64,000 nt of DNA from Bacillus cereus ATCC 14579 (lineage in GTDB: Bacteria > Bacillota > Bacilli > Bacillales > Bacillaceae_G): contig NC_004722.1 of assembly GCF_000007825.1 (NCBI RefSeq), forward strand, positions 4,504,501 through 4,568,500. Reading direction: 5' to 3'. This document shows, in pieces, positions 8,792-17,779 of this stretch. Made by a program: the position numbers and the translations under genes. The notes under the pieces are model-generated. The model was not told where the DNA came from and did no database searches. It saw only the letters and a list, made by a program, of their open reading frames with translations. The number at the start of each line of letters is the position of its first letter. Position 1 is the first letter of the stretch.

Positions 8792-10591
8792 TTAATTCCC
8801 TGCTTTTCTATTTGGTTTATTGCCTGATTGTAAGAAGAACGATAACACCCAAGCGATACCTGCTAGTATCGTTGCGATTAAGAAGGCATCGTTAATACCG
8901 TTAATTGCAGATAGCTTTGAAATTTGTCCATATAATAGTTGTGTGCTCATCGCGTCTCCTGCTTGAGCTGATCCAGCTAAGGCCGCTAAGCTTTGACCCA
9001 TGCCGTGTACTTTATCAACTAAAATTGGGTTTGATGTTGTTAACATGTTGCCGTAATCAGCTACGTGAGCAGTCGTTTGTTGCGTCATAAGTGTAATTAA
9101 AATAGCTGTTCCGATTGAACCCGCTACTTGTCTTGACGTATTTTGCGTTGCTGTACCGTGAGAAATTAATTTCATCGGCAGCGCGTTCATACCAGCTGTC
9201 ATAATTGGCATCATAATGAATGACATACCAATTGAACGTATAATGTAATCCGTCATAATAACGCTATACGGCGTATCCATCGATAATTTTGTAAATTCAT
9301 ATGTCGCATACGTCGTAATTGCCAATCCAATTATCGCTAATGGACGAATACCATATTTATCGAATAATTTACCCGCTACTGGTCCCATGATCCCCATAAT
9401 TAATGATCCTGGAAGAAGTAGTAAACCAGATTCAATTGGCGTAAAGCCACGAATGTTTTGCAGATATACTGGAAGCAATAACATACCTCCGAATAATGCC
9501 ATCGTAACGATTGCATTAATTACTAAAGTAAAAGTAAATACTGGATATTTAAATACTTGTAAATCAAGCATTTTATTGTCCGTTGTTAACTCTCTCCAAA
9601 TAAATAACGCTAAACCAATTACACCGATAACAAGTGAAATAATGACTTCTGCACTAGTCCAACTATTATTTCCAGCTTCACTAAATCCGTACAATAAGCT
9701 TCCTAGTCCAATACTTGAACTAACCACACCGAATATATCTAATTTCGTTTTAGACACCGGCTGAGCTAGTGTAAAGAATTTTAAAGATAGGAACGTAATA
9801 ATTAAACCAATAATAAACATCGCATAGAACATTAAGTTCCAGCTATAGTTTTCAATCACCCAACCTGTTACAGTTGGTCCGATAGCTGGTGCTAAAATCA
9901 TCGCTACACCTAGTAATCCCATCGCCGCTCCGCGTTTATGAGGCGGGAATAACGTCATGAAGATATTCATACCAACCGGCATTAAAATACCCGCACCAAC
10001 TGCTTGAATTACGCGACCTGTCATCATCATTGTAAAGTTTCCTGAAGTAGCACAAATGATAGATCCTACCGTGAAGAATAACATTGCTGCTACGAATAAT
10101 TTACGATACGTAAATCGTGAAATTAAAAAGGCACTAATCGGTACTAAAATACCATTTACAAGCATGAAGCCTGTAATTAACCATTGTGCTGTTGAAGTTG
10201 ATACATTAAATTCATTCATTAACGGAGGTAATGCAACATTAATGATTGTTTGGTTTAAAATAGAAACGAACATGCCTAGAATTAATACAGCTACAACTGC
10301 TTTTACGTTCACATTCTCTACAGGCATAGACATTTGTTTTTTCGGCACTTCTTTTTCTTGTTTTACTTCTTCTTGCTTTCCTGTTTCTAACTCAACTACA
10401 TTAGAAATTTCCGATTCTTGCTTTCGTTCAATTTCTTTCTCTTCTGTTTCAACTTTACTTACTTCTATTTTACTTACGGCTGGGACTTGTTCTTCTCCCA
10501 TTTTCGTTTTTTTCTTTCGTAAAAGACGATTTACAAGGAAGAAGACGATTATACAAAATAGTGCATATCCTGCAATTACAATTGAGGACAT
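8792..10591 (-). CDS. DHA2-family MFS drug efflux transporter (EmrB-like) with N-terminal extension
   Basis: Proton-driven multidrug exporter of the 14-helix DHA2 group. The transporter body starts near residue 90 and includes motif A-like RFTYRKLF, the motif C region GMNIFMTLFPPHKRGAAMGLLGVAMILAPAIGPTVTGWV, and many membrane helices to the C terminus. Unusual is residues 1-90: a single membrane helix (about 4-21), a basic patch RLLRKKKTK, then a highly charged Glu/Lys-rich linker. The gene is 12 bp downstream of the HlyD-like gene and shares its operon, controlled most likely by the divergent TetR-family repressor. The exported compound is not known. Confidence 0.88.
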   Translation of the reverse strand: MSSIVIAGYALFCIIVFFLVNRLLRKKKTKMGEEQVPAVSKIEVSKVETEEKEIERKQESEISNVVELETGKQEEVKQEKEVPKKQMSMPVENVNVKAVVAVLILGMFVSILNQTIINVALPPLMNEFNVSTSTAQWLITGFMLVNGILVPISAFLISRFTYRKLFVAAMLFFTVGSIICATSGNFTMMMTGRVIQAVGAGILMPVGMNIFMTLFPPHKRGAAMGLLGVAMILAPAIGPTVTGWVIENYSWNLMFYAMFIIGLIITFLSLKFFTLAQPVSKTKLDIFGVVSSSIGLGSLLYGFSEAGNNSWTSAEVIISLVIGVIGLALFIWRELTTDNKMLDLQVFKYPVFTFTLVINAIVTMALFGGMLLLPVYLQNIRGFTPIESGLLLLPGSLIMGIMGPVAGKLFDKYGIRPLAIIGLAITTYATYEFTKLSMDTPYSVIMTDYIIRSIGMSFIMMPIMTAGMNALPMKLISHGTATQNTSRQVAGSIGTAILITLMTQQTTAHVADYGNMLTTSNPILVDKVHGMGQSLAALAGSAQAGDAMSTQLLYGQISKLSAINGINDAFLIATILAGIAWVLSFFLQSGNKPNRKAGN

Positions 10592-10603
10592 CTCATCTCC
10601 CCC

Positions 10604-11257
10604 TTACTTATGAATACGAACTGTCACATTCATGCCAGGAACAATATTTACTGATTTGCTATGATCTAAAGAAATTTTAACTGGTACTACTTGTGTTACT
10701 TTCGTATAGTTCGCTGTTGCGTTGCTTGATGGCAACATAGAGAATGTATTCGCTGTTGTTAAGCCAACTTGTTCTACTTTTCCTGTTAACGTTGTATCTG
10801 GGTATGCATCTACATACACATCTACATCTTGACCTTTTTGAACATCATCAACATCTGTTTCTTCAATGTTTGCTGTTACCCATAAATTGTTCATATCAAA
10901 TGCATAAGCAATCGGGCTACCCGCTCCAACGAAAGCATTTGTTGTCGCGTTTGATTGTACAACTGTTGCATTTTGTGGAATTGTTACATCTACTGTTTGT
11001 TCTCCATTAGCTGCCGCTACAGTAACAGTACCTAATTTATCGTTCTCATTATAATTTTTTCCTACTTCAGCTTTCCAGTCAGTTAGTTTACCTGCTACTG
11101 GTGAAGCAACCGGAATTACCTTTCCATCAATCTTTGCATTGTCTGTTTTTAAGTAATTTTCCGTTTGATTGTAATAGTAATAACCGCCAATACCGCCGCC
11201 AACTAGTACAATTAATGTGATAATGTTGATAATTACCATTCTTCGAAACTGATTCAT
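10604..11257 (-). CDS. HlyD/EmrA-family efflux adaptor
   Basis: Membrane-anchored adaptor (217 residues) that works with the MFS exporter downstream. It has an N-terminal membrane helix (about residues 7-26), the lipoyl-like half motif DGKVIPVASPVAGKLTDW (about 45-62), and a beta-barrel with NLWVTANIEETDVDDVQKGQDVDV and VKISLDHSKSVNIVPGMNVTVRI. It lacks the long coiled coil of Gram-negative EmrA, as expected for a Gram-positive relative. The ATG at 11257 follows AAGGAGAGGAATGCA. Confidence 0.87.
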   Translation of the reverse strand: MNQFRRMVIINIITLIVLVGGGIGGYYYYNQTENYLKTDNAKIDGKVIPVASPVAGKLTDWKAEVGKNYNENDKLGTVTVAAANGEQTVDVTIPQNATVVQSNATTNAFVGAGSPIAYAFDMNNLWVTANIEETDVDDVQKGQDVDVYVDAYPDTTLTGKVEQVGLTTANTFSMLPSSNATANYTKVTQVVPVKISLDHSKSVNIVPGMNVTVRIHK

Positions 11258-11490
11258 TGCATTCCTCTCCTTATATCGCATATAATTTTTTTCTAAACTA
11301 TTTATGTCCTTATTGTTTAGATTGTTTAATTGTTAATTATATTAACCTTTTAACAAAAAAATCACACCATCTGCAGCGTAAATCGAAATTTATCTACCTG
11401 CGAGCGGTGCTGATTTCTGAAGGACTATCGTTTATAATTATAAATAATTATTTTGAATCTACAACCGACAATTCACGTATGAAATGTCGT

Positions 11491-11524
11491 TTAAACAACA
11501 ATATAATACCAATATGTTGTTTAA
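11491..11524. promoter_or_regulatory. Inverted-repeat operator between efflux operon and regulator
   Basis: TTAAACAACA (11491-11500) and TGTTGTTTAA (11515-11524) are perfect 10-bp inverted arms separated by 14 bp. The spacer includes TATAAT (11502-11507), a possible -10 box for the regulator gene. A second palindrome, GTTAATTATATTAAC (11332-11346), sits on the efflux-gene side. This layout fits TetR-type autoregulation; binding is inferred. Confidence 0.65.
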
Positions 11525-11554
11525 GTATAGAAAATTAAACGAGGGGAAATAAAA

Positions 11555-12172
11555 ATGTCTATTAAAAATACAAATGATCCACGTGTAAAACGGACGAGAC
11601 AACTCATACAGGATGCTTTTGTCGCTTTAGTAGGCGAAAAAGGCTTTGAAAATGTAACTGTGCAACATATCGCAGAACGCGCTCCTGTAAACCGCGCTAC
11701 ATTTTATAGCCATTACCACGATAAATATGACTTACTAGACAAAAGCATTGAAGAAATGTTAGAAAAGCTAACTGAAGTAATTAAACCGAGAAATAGAAAT
11801 AAAGAAGATTTCCAACTAACATTTGATTCGCCACATCCAAGTTTTTTGGCCTTGTTCGAACATATTGCAGAAAACACTAACTTCTATAACGTCATGCTTG
11901 GTGATAAAGCTGCTGGAAACTATACGTATAAGATGATGAAAGCAATTCAAACGCATTTAACATTAAGCCTCTCTATTTCACAACCTAACGATGAAAAACT
12001 AATGGTTCCACGCGATATTCTCATTAGTTATGTTACTGGTGCCCACCTAGGAATGATTATGTCATGGCTAAAAAGAGGGATGATATATACCCCGCATTTT
12101 ATGGCGATGCAATTAACTCGTTTAATTATTTTAGGGGCTCATACTGCTGCAGGATTAGAAAGGCCTTTTTAA
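11555..12172 (+). CDS. TetR/AcrR-family transcriptional regulator
   Basis: The 205-residue protein has an N-terminal helix-turn-helix (about residues 12-58, with GFENVTVQHIAERAPVNRAT and FYSHYHDKYDLL) and an all-helical C-terminal ligand and dimer domain of the type seen with TetR_C-like regulators. It is divergent from the EmrA/EmrB pair and its start lies 30 bp after the inverted repeat at 11491-11524, so it most likely represses that operon and itself. The start ATG follows GAGGGGAAATAAAA. Confidence 0.88.
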   Translation: MSIKNTNDPRVKRTRQLIQDAFVALVGEKGFENVTVQHIAERAPVNRATFYSHYHDKYDLLDKSIEEMLEKLTEVIKPRNRNKEDFQLTFDSPHPSFLALFEHIAENTNFYNVMLGDKAAGNYTYKMMKAIQTHLTLSLSISQPNDEKLMVPRDILISYVTGAHLGMIMSWLKRGMIYTPHFMAMQLTRLIILGAHTAAGLERPF

Positions 12173-12177
12173 AACAT

Positions 12178-12210
12178 AAAAAAGCGAAGGAGAAGCTCCT
12201 TCGCTTTTTC
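12178..12210. terminator. Bidirectional terminator
   Basis: AAAAGCGAAGGAG pairs with CTCCTTCGCTTTT (12180-12209), with A and T runs on both sides. It separates the convergent TetR-family and M42 genes. Confidence 0.9.
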
Positions 12211-12212
12211 TA

Positions 12213-13298
12213 TTAATTAAATGTAATGTTATGTACAGCCTCTTTATCAAGACGTTTAATAACTTCTACAATTAACTTCACTGCATTTTCATAATCATCA
12301 CGATGTAACATTGCCGCATGAGAATGGATATAGCGCGTTGCAATTGTAATTGCCATAGAAGGAATACCATTTACAGCAATGTGAATCGCACCCGCATCCG
12401 TTCCTCCGCCTGCTACTGAATCATATTGATACGGGATTTGTAATTCATCAGCAACATCAACTACGAAATCACGTAAACCTGTATGTCCAATAACAGAAGC
12501 ATCATATAAAATGATTTGTGGTCCATCGCCCATTTTACTTTGTGCTTCTTTTGACGTTACACCCGGTGTATCTCCAGCGATACCAACATCTACTGCGAAC
12601 GCGATATCTGGTTTAATATAATTCGCAGATGTTTTTGCGCCACGAAGACCAACTTCTTCTTGTACAGTTCCAACGCCATATACAACATTTGGATGCTTTT
12701 CATCTTTTAATTGTTTTAATACGTCAATTGCAATTGCACAACCGATTCGGTTATCCCATGCTTTTGCAAGTAACATTTTTTCATTCTTCATCACTTGGAA
12801 TTCAAAGTAAGGTACAACTTGATCTCCTGGTCGTACGCCCCACTCCATCGCTTCTTCTTGGCTAGAAGCACCGATATCGATGAACATGTCTTTAATTTCA
12901 ACTGGCTTTTTACGAGCTTCTGGAGGTAAAATGTGCGGTGGTTTTGAACCAATTACACCTGTTACATCTCCTTTACGCGTTACAATCGTCACGCGTTGCG
13001 CAAGCATAACTTGTGACCACCAGCCACCAACCGTTTGGAAGCGAAGGAAACCTTTGTCATCGATTTGTGTAATCATAAATCCAACTTCATCTAAATGACC
13101 TGCAACCATAATTTTCGGGCCGTTTTCTTCCCCTACTTTTTTCGCAACTAAACTCCCTAAATTATCAGTAGAAAGTTCGTCCGCAAACGGCTCAATATAT
13201 TTCTTCATTACTTCACGTGGTTCACGCTCATTACCAGCAATACCACGTGCATCTGTTAATTCTTTTAGCATTGCCAATGTCGCGTCTAATTTTGTCAT
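12213..13298 (-). CDS. ysdC: M42-family aminopeptidase (YsdC type)
   Basis: Di-metal aminopeptidase/glutamyl-aminopeptidase-like or endoglucanase-like M42 protein, 361 residues. Visible motifs include MVAGHLDEVGFM (metal ligand H, near residue 70), AKAWDNRIGCAIAIDVL (metal-bridging D, near 185), VGTVQEEVGLRGAKT (catalytic and ligand E), VDVGIAGDTPGV and RYIHSHAAMLHRDD (final H). Such enzymes form large cytoplasmic shells that trim small peptides. I chose ATG 13298, nine bases after GGAGG, over the GTG at 13307 that overlaps the ribosome binding site. The symbol follows the B. subtilis neighbour of rplT. Confidence 0.88.
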   Translation of the reverse strand: MTKLDATLAMLKELTDARGIAGNEREPREVMKKYIEPFADELSTDNLGSLVAKKVGEENGPKIMVAGHLDEVGFMITQIDDKGFLRFQTVGGWWSQVMLAQRVTIVTRKGDVTGVIGSKPPHILPPEARKKPVEIKDMFIDIGASSQEEAMEWGVRPGDQVVPYFEFQVMKNEKMLLAKAWDNRIGCAIAIDVLKQLKDEKHPNVVYGVGTVQEEVGLRGAKTSANYIKPDIAFAVDVGIAGDTPGVTSKEAQSKMGDGPQIILYDASVIGHTGLRDFVVDVADELQIPYQYDSVAGGGTDAGAIHIAVNGIPSMAITIATRYIHSHAAMLHRDDYENAVKLIVEVIKRLDKEAVHNITFN

Positions 13299-13368
13299 TG
13301 CCAACACCCTCCTTTTTCTTCAGTCAATTCATTATACAATAATTAAATTGAAATATTCAAAAATTAAA

Positions 13369-13860
13369 TTAGTATCCTTGTGTTTGACGCTGATGATTTA
13401 CTTCATTTTTATCTAAATATGCTTTTTCAATCTCTTCTTGTTCAAATTCAAGTGCTTGTCCAAGTCGAAGATAGCTCGTAAATAATTCAATATAGTTTGT
13501 AATAGATGGTTGATCTGTAAAACGAATTACTTTCGCATATGTGTCTAAGAAAATTTCCACTTGTGTTTTATTCGTCTGTGCACATTTATAGAATAGGAAG
13601 TTTTTATCAATACCTAAATCAATTCCGATTGATAAAATAAAATGCAAACCATCTACGTATTCTTCTAATATTACTTCACGTTCTGATGCTGGTTTGTTGC
13701 TCCAATATTTAAAACAACGTGTTTCATTTGCAAGTTCTCCAATTTCTACAAGAAGAGCTAACATTTTTTCTTTTAACAATTTTTTCGGTTGTAAGTCATG
13801 TTCTTTTGCAATACGGTCATCTAATTCTTTTTGTAATTTAAATAGTTGTAGTAAGTCCAT
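13369..13860 (-). CDS. Dimeric dUTPase (dUTPase_2 family)
   Basis: All-alpha NTP-pyrophosphatase that hydrolyses dUTP to dUMP, keeping uracil out of DNA. The 163-residue protein shows the EKMLALLVEIGELANETRCFKYWS segment (about 31-54, ExxE metal site) and EEYVDGLHFILSIGIDLGID (second metal helix), as in PF08761 dimeric dUTPases. Start ATG 13860 follows GGAGGACAATAG. It stands alone between ysdC and rplT. Confidence 0.85.
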   Translation of the reverse strand: MDLLQLFKLQKELDDRIAKEHDLQPKKLLKEKMLALLVEIGELANETRCFKYWSNKPASEREVILEEYVDGLHFILSIGIDLGIDKNFLFYKCAQTNKTQVEIFLDTYAKVIRFTDQPSITNYIELFTSYLRLGQALEFEQEEIEKAYLDKNEVNHQRQTQGY

Positions 13861-14111
13861 TCTATTGTCCTCCTCCAACATCGCATTTTACGCAACAATG
13901 TTGTTTCATCTCAAAGTTCATTATTATGTTTCAGTTCTTATGAATAAGTCAGCTATCTAACTCTTTATAAAATAGCTTGTCCTTAATTTACAAATACGTT
14001 TCAGTCATCGCTCTTAAATTGTTCATCTGATGAAAGTTCCATATCATCTTTCCATTATAGCAGTGTCGTTTCAGCTAGGAAAGATACTCTTCTTTCCAAA
14101 CGAGCAGAATT

Positions 14112-14141
14112 GAAAAAAGCCAGGAGTATTCTCCTGACTTC
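14112..14141 (-). terminator. Orphan terminator-like hairpin
   Basis: On the minus strand AAGTCAGGAG pairs with CTCCTGGCTT (14118-14140) with one mismatch, followed by a T run. It lies past the rplT terminator and no annotated gene ends just before it. Confidence 0.65.
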
Positions 14142-14255
14142 ATATGTATATTCTTCTATACTGCTATAACTTTTATATTGATTTTGTCATATTGATAACA
14201 ACATAGCCGTTAATCTTTAGAATTTCTTTCACTTCTAACTTCTATTTGAATACAA

Positions 14256-14288
14256 ATAAAAAAACTTAGAAGAAAATTCTTCTAAGGT
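14256..14288 (-). terminator. Terminator after rplT
   Basis: CTTAGAAGAA and TTCTTCTAAG (14265-14286) form a perfect hairpin followed by a T run on the minus strand. Confidence 0.9.
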
Positions 14289-14301
14289 TTCAACTAATTA
14301 A

Positions 14302-14658
14302 TTAGTTAATGTTGTTTTTTGCAACTGTTGCTAATTCAGCGAAAGCTTTTTCGTCATGAACAGCTAAGTCAGCAAGCATCTTGCGGTTAACTTCGATGCC
14401 AGCATTTTTAAGACCGTGCATTAAGCGGCTGTAAGAAAGACCATTCATACGAGCTGCTGCGTTGATACGTGTAATCCATAATTTACGGAAGTCACGTTTC
14501 TTTTGACGGCGGTCACGGAATGCATACATTAGAGATTTCATAACCTGTTGGTTAGCAACCTTGAATAATGTATTTTTTGAACCGTAGTAACCTTTTGCTA
14601 ATTTAATTACTTTTTTACGACGTTGACGAGTAACTGTACCACCTTTTACTCTTGGCAT
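14302..14658 (-). CDS. rplT: 50S ribosomal protein L20
   Basis: The 118-residue protein has the L20 signature: very basic N terminus ([20 protein letters not shown]), [11 protein letters not shown], and the globular C-terminal half with [28 protein letters not shown]. It binds 23S rRNA early in assembly. In B. subtilis L20 also binds the infC leader to repress its own operon; the matching leader hairpin is seen here at 15490-15521. Last gene of infC-rpmI-rplT. Confidence 0.98.
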
Positions 14659-14695
14659 AATATTACCTCCTAATTGTTCTATATATCAGCCGAAC

Positions 14696-14896
14696 TTATT
14701 TTAAGTTGTCAAGCATTTGACGAATGCGTTTGAAGTCACCAGCGCTTACTACACCAGCTTTACGTAGTTTACGTTTAGCTTTTGTAGATTTGTTAGCGAA
14801 TAAATGGCTTGTGTAAGCGTGAGAACGTTTCAGTTTACCTGATCCAGTCTTTTTGAAACGCTTTGCAGCGCCGCGATGAGTTTTTTGTTTAGGCAT
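14696..14896 (-). CDS. rpmI: 50S ribosomal protein L35
   Basis: A 66-residue basic protein with the L35 pattern [20 protein letters not shown] and [19 protein letters not shown]. The start follows AGGAGGAAATACCT. It lies between infC (21 bp) and rplT (37 bp) in the conserved operon. Confidence 0.98.
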
Positions 14897-14917
14897 AGGT
14901 ATTTCCTCCTCTATCTA

Positions 14918-15433
14918 TTACTTATCGTTTTTCGGTGCTAAAACTAAGAACATACTGCGTCCTTCCATTTTAGGCTTAGATTCAACTGTGCTAACTTCAG
15001 CACAAGCTTCTGAGAAGCGATCTAAAACACGTTGACCGATTTCTTTATGAGTAATGGCACGTCCTTTAAAGCGAATTGATGCTTTAACCTTGTCGCCTTT
15101 CTCTAAAAACTTGATAGCATTACGAAGTTTTGTGTTAAAGTCGTGTTCATCAATTGTTGGACTTAAACGAACTTCTTTCATGCTAATTACTTTTTGATTT
15201 TTGCGCTGCTCTTTTTCTTTCTTCTGTTGCTCAAAGCGGAATTTACCGTAGTCCATAATGCGGCATACTGGCGGTTTCGCATTTGGAGCAACTAATACTA
15301 AATCAAGATTAAGATTTGCAGCTAAGTCTAAAGCGTCATTACGAGACTTGATTCCAAGTTGATCGCCATTTGCGCCAACTAAACGTACTTCACGTGCACG
15401 AATTTGCTCGTTAATCATCATATCCTTGCTAAT
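14918..15433 (-). CDS. infC: Translation initiation factor IF-3 with ATT start
   Basis: IF-3 binds the 30S subunit and checks start-codon pairing. The protein has the N-terminal domain (MMINEQIRAREVRLVGANG and LDLVLVAPNAKPPVCRIMDYGK) and C-terminal domain (EVRLSPTIDEHDFNTKLRNA, KVKASIRFKGRAITHKEIG). The best start is the rare codon ATT at 15431-15433: GGAGGTG (15441-15447) lies seven bases upstream of it. ATT reading gives 171 residues. A rare start is known in infC and lets IF-3 limit its own synthesis. The ATGs at 15421 and 15418 are alternatives that are further from the ribosome binding site. Confidence 0.93.
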   Translation of the reverse strand: MSKDMMINEQIRAREVRLVGANGDQLGIKSRNDALDLAANLNLDLVLVAPNAKPPVCRIMDYGKFRFEQQKKEKEQRKNQKVISMKEVRLSPTIDEHDFNTKLRNAIKFLEKGDKVKASIRFKGRAITHKEIGQRVLDRFSEACAEVSTVESKPKMEGRSMFLVLAPKNDK

Positions 15434-15489
15434 AGTAAGCCACCTCCAAGGTTTTCTCAGAACATATTTTGTAGTCATAGAACCCGAAC

Positions 15490-15626
15490 AAAAAAAGTGC
15501 GGGCATACGACACCCACACTTGTAAAATCTTAAGTAAGAAATACATTTACCTGTTAACTGCGAATGCGTCCATCAGGTGAGAAGCGGGTGCTTCTACTTG
15601 TTCCACAAAACAATATTCTATTATCC
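15490..15626 (-). promoter_or_regulatory. L20 leader of infC-rpmI-rplT
   Basis: The untranslated leader ends in a terminator-like hairpin (AAGTGTGGGTGTC and GCCCGCACTT, 15496-15521) followed by a T run on the minus strand, and upstream it holds paired segments such as CACCTGATGG and AACAGGTAAATG. This matches the known L20-binding leader that causes premature termination in Bacillus. Confidence 0.82.
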
Positions 15627-15632
15627 TTGATG

Positions 15633-15661
15633 AGTTTATCATAGGACATGACGTCTGTCAA
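15633..15661 (-). promoter_or_regulatory. Probable promoter of infC-rpmI-rplT
   Basis: On the minus strand TTGACA (15656-15661) is followed after 17 bp by TAAACT (15633-15638), a good vegetative sigma factor match. The start point would be near 15626, at the head of the L20 leader. Confidence 0.7.
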
Positions 15662-15785
15662 GAAGACGCGATGTGTTTTACTAACAACAAGAAATATTGT
15701 AACAAACAACTAACATACTTGCAATACTTTTTTATGATAAGTGTTACATGGTTATTTTTTCTAATTTTTCTCAAGTATATTACAT

Positions 15786-15814
15786 AAAAAAGCCGCGGTA
15801 TACCGCGGCTTTTT
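15786..15814 (-). terminator. Terminator after thrS
   Basis: AAAGCCGCGGTA and TACCGCGGCTTT (15789-15812) make a perfect hairpin with a T run on the minus strand. Confidence 0.92.
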
Positions 15815-15815
15815 C

Positions 15816-17753
15816 TTATCGTTTTCCTTCTACTTTAATCATGTCAACAAAAGCATCTAATGCGATTGTTTCTGATTTTTGTTCACCATATTTACGTACG
15901 TTTACGCCGTTTTCAGTTACTTCATTGTCACCTACTACAAGCATGTACGGAATTTTTTGCATTTGTGCTTCACGGATTTTGTAACCGATCTTCTCTTCAC
16001 GAGTGTCTAATTCAACACGGATACCAGCACGACGCAATTCGTCTTGTACTTTCTTCGCATAGTCTAAATGTACTTGCGGAGAAACTGGAATTACTTGTAC
16101 TTGAACTGGAGCTAACCATGTTGGGAATGCACCTTTGTATTCTTCAATTAAGAAGGCTACAAAACGTTCCATAGTTGATACAACACCACGGTGAATTACA
16201 ACTGGACGATGTTGTTTACCGTCTTCACCAACGTATGATAATTCAAAGCGTTCTGGAAGCAAGAAGTCTAATTGTACAGTTGAAAGTGTTTCGTCTTTTC
16301 CAAGAGCAGTACGAACTTGAACGTCAAGTTTTGGACCGTAGAATGCCGCTTCACCTTCAGCTTCATAGTAATCAAGACCCATTTCATCCATAGCTTCTTT
16401 TAACATACCTTGTGCTTTTTCCCACATCTCATCATCCGCATAATACTTTTTAGTATCTGCTGGGTCGCGGTAAGATAGACGGAATGAGTAGTTCTCTAAA
16501 CCGAAATCTTTGTACACTTCTAGAGTTAAGTTTACAACACGTTTTAACTCTTCTTTAATTTGATCTGGACGAACGAAAATATGCGCATCGTTTAAAGTCA
16601 TTCCGCGTACACGTTGTAATCCAGATAACGCACCTGACATTTCATAACGGTGCATTGTTCCAAGTTCCGCAATACGGATTGGTAATTCACGGTAGCTGTG
16701 AATATCATTTTTATAAACCATCATATGATGAGGACAGTTCATTGGACGAAGAACTAATTCTTCGTTATCCATTTCCATTGATGGGAACATGCCATCACGG
16801 TAGTGGTTCCAGTGACCAGAAGTTTCATAAAGCTCTCTGCTTCCTAGTACTGGAGTATATACGTGATCATAGCCTAAGCTTGCTTCTTTATCAACGATAT
16901 AACGCTCGATAATACGACGAATTGTTGCACCCTTTGGTAACCAAAGTGGTAAACCTTGTCCTACTTTTTGGCTATTAGTAAATAGTTTTAATTCTTTACC
17001 TAATTTACGGTGATCGCGCTCTTTCGCTTCTTCAAGCATACGTAAGTGCTCATCTAATTCCGCTTTTTTAACGAATGCAGTACCGTAAATACGTTGTAGC
17101 ATTTTATTATTGCTATCGCCGCGCCAGTAAGCACCTGCAACGCTTAATAATTTAAACACTTTAATTTTCCCTGTAGATGGAAGGTGAACACCACGACAAA
17201 GGTCGAAGAATTCGCCTTGCTCATAGATTGAAATAACTGCATCTTCTGGAAGATCGTTAATTAAATCTAATTTTAACTCATCGCCGATTTCTTCAAAGCG
17301 ACGAATTGCTTCTGCACGTGGTACTTCATGACGAACGATTTCTAAGTTCTCGTTCACGATTTTTTGCATTTCTTTTTCGATTTTCTTGAAGTCTTCAACT
17401 GTAATTGCTTCTTCCATATCAATATCGTAGTAGAAGCCATTTTCAATTACTGGACCAATGCCGAGCTCAACCTTAACATCTTTATATAAACGTTTTAACG
17501 CTTGTGCTAAAAGGTGGGCTGTTGAATGGCGTAAAATATATAGGCCATCTTCAGAATCTAATGTAATGATAGAAACTGCACCATCTTCTTCGATTGGTGT
17601 AACAAGATCGATCATCTCATCGTTTAATTTTCCAGCTACAGCTTTTTTCTTTAAGCCTGGGCTAATAGAAGCTGCGATTTCTTCAGTTGTTACGCCTTTT
17701 GGAAACTCCTTCACAGCTCCATCAGGGAAAGTAATTTTAACTACATCTGCCAT
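15816..17753 (-). CDS. thrS: Threonine--tRNA ligase
   Basis: Class II synthetase, 645 residues, normal length. It has the N-terminal TGS domain (ITFPDGAVKEFPKGVTTEEIA), an editing domain with HSTAHLLAQALK (H73-type zinc/editing motif) and the SAD region, then the catalytic core (TPVLGSRELYETSGHW, LRPMNCPHHMMVYK zinc ligand, RIAELGTMHRYEMSGALSGLQRVRGMT motif 2), and an anticodon-binding domain with DTREEKIGYKIREAQ and IPYMLVVGDNE. The start is ATG 17753, after AGAGGAGTGACCA. It is controlled by the Thr T-box upstream. Confidence 0.97.
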   Translation of the reverse strand: MADVVKITFPDGAVKEFPKGVTTEEIAASISPGLKKKAVAGKLNDEMIDLVTPIEEDGAVSIITLDSEDGLYILRHSTAHLLAQALKRLYKDVKVELGIGPVIENGFYYDIDMEEAITVEDFKKIEKEMQKIVNENLEIVRHEVPRAEAIRRFEEIGDELKLDLINDLPEDAVISIYEQGEFFDLCRGVHLPSTGKIKVFKLLSVAGAYWRGDSNNKMLQRIYGTAFVKKAELDEHLRMLEEAKERDHRKLGKELKLFTNSQKVGQGLPLWLPKGATIRRIIERYIVDKEASLGYDHVYTPVLGSRELYETSGHWNHYRDGMFPSMEMDNEELVLRPMNCPHHMMVYKNDIHSYRELPIRIAELGTMHRYEMSGALSGLQRVRGMTLNDAHIFVRPDQIKEELKRVVNLTLEVYKDFGLENYSFRLSYRDPADTKKYYADDEMWEKAQGMLKEAMDEMGLDYYEAEGEAAFYGPKLDVQVRTALGKDETLSTVQLDFLLPERFELSYVGEDGKQHRPVVIHRGVVSTMERFVAFLIEEYKGAFPTWLAPVQVQVIPVSPQVHLDYAKKVQDELRRAGIRVELDTREEKIGYKIREAQMQKIPYMLVVGDNEVTENGVNVRKYGEQKSETIALDAFVDMIKVEGKR

Positions 17754-17779
17754 CACTGGTCACTCCTCTTTTTCTCAAA

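Noticed and set aside
8572..8895. 107-codon plus-strand frame after the tandem membrane genes
   Set aside because: It overlaps the second paralogue and the end of the transporter, with no good start and a composition like non-coding translation.
11257..11538. 93-codon plus-strand frame in the divergent efflux region
   Set aside because: It covers the operator region and has low coding quality; the palindromes explain the sequence better.
14173..14232. Minus-strand 19-codon GTG frame as a confirmed gene
   Set aside because: No ribosome binding site; kept only as a weak observation.
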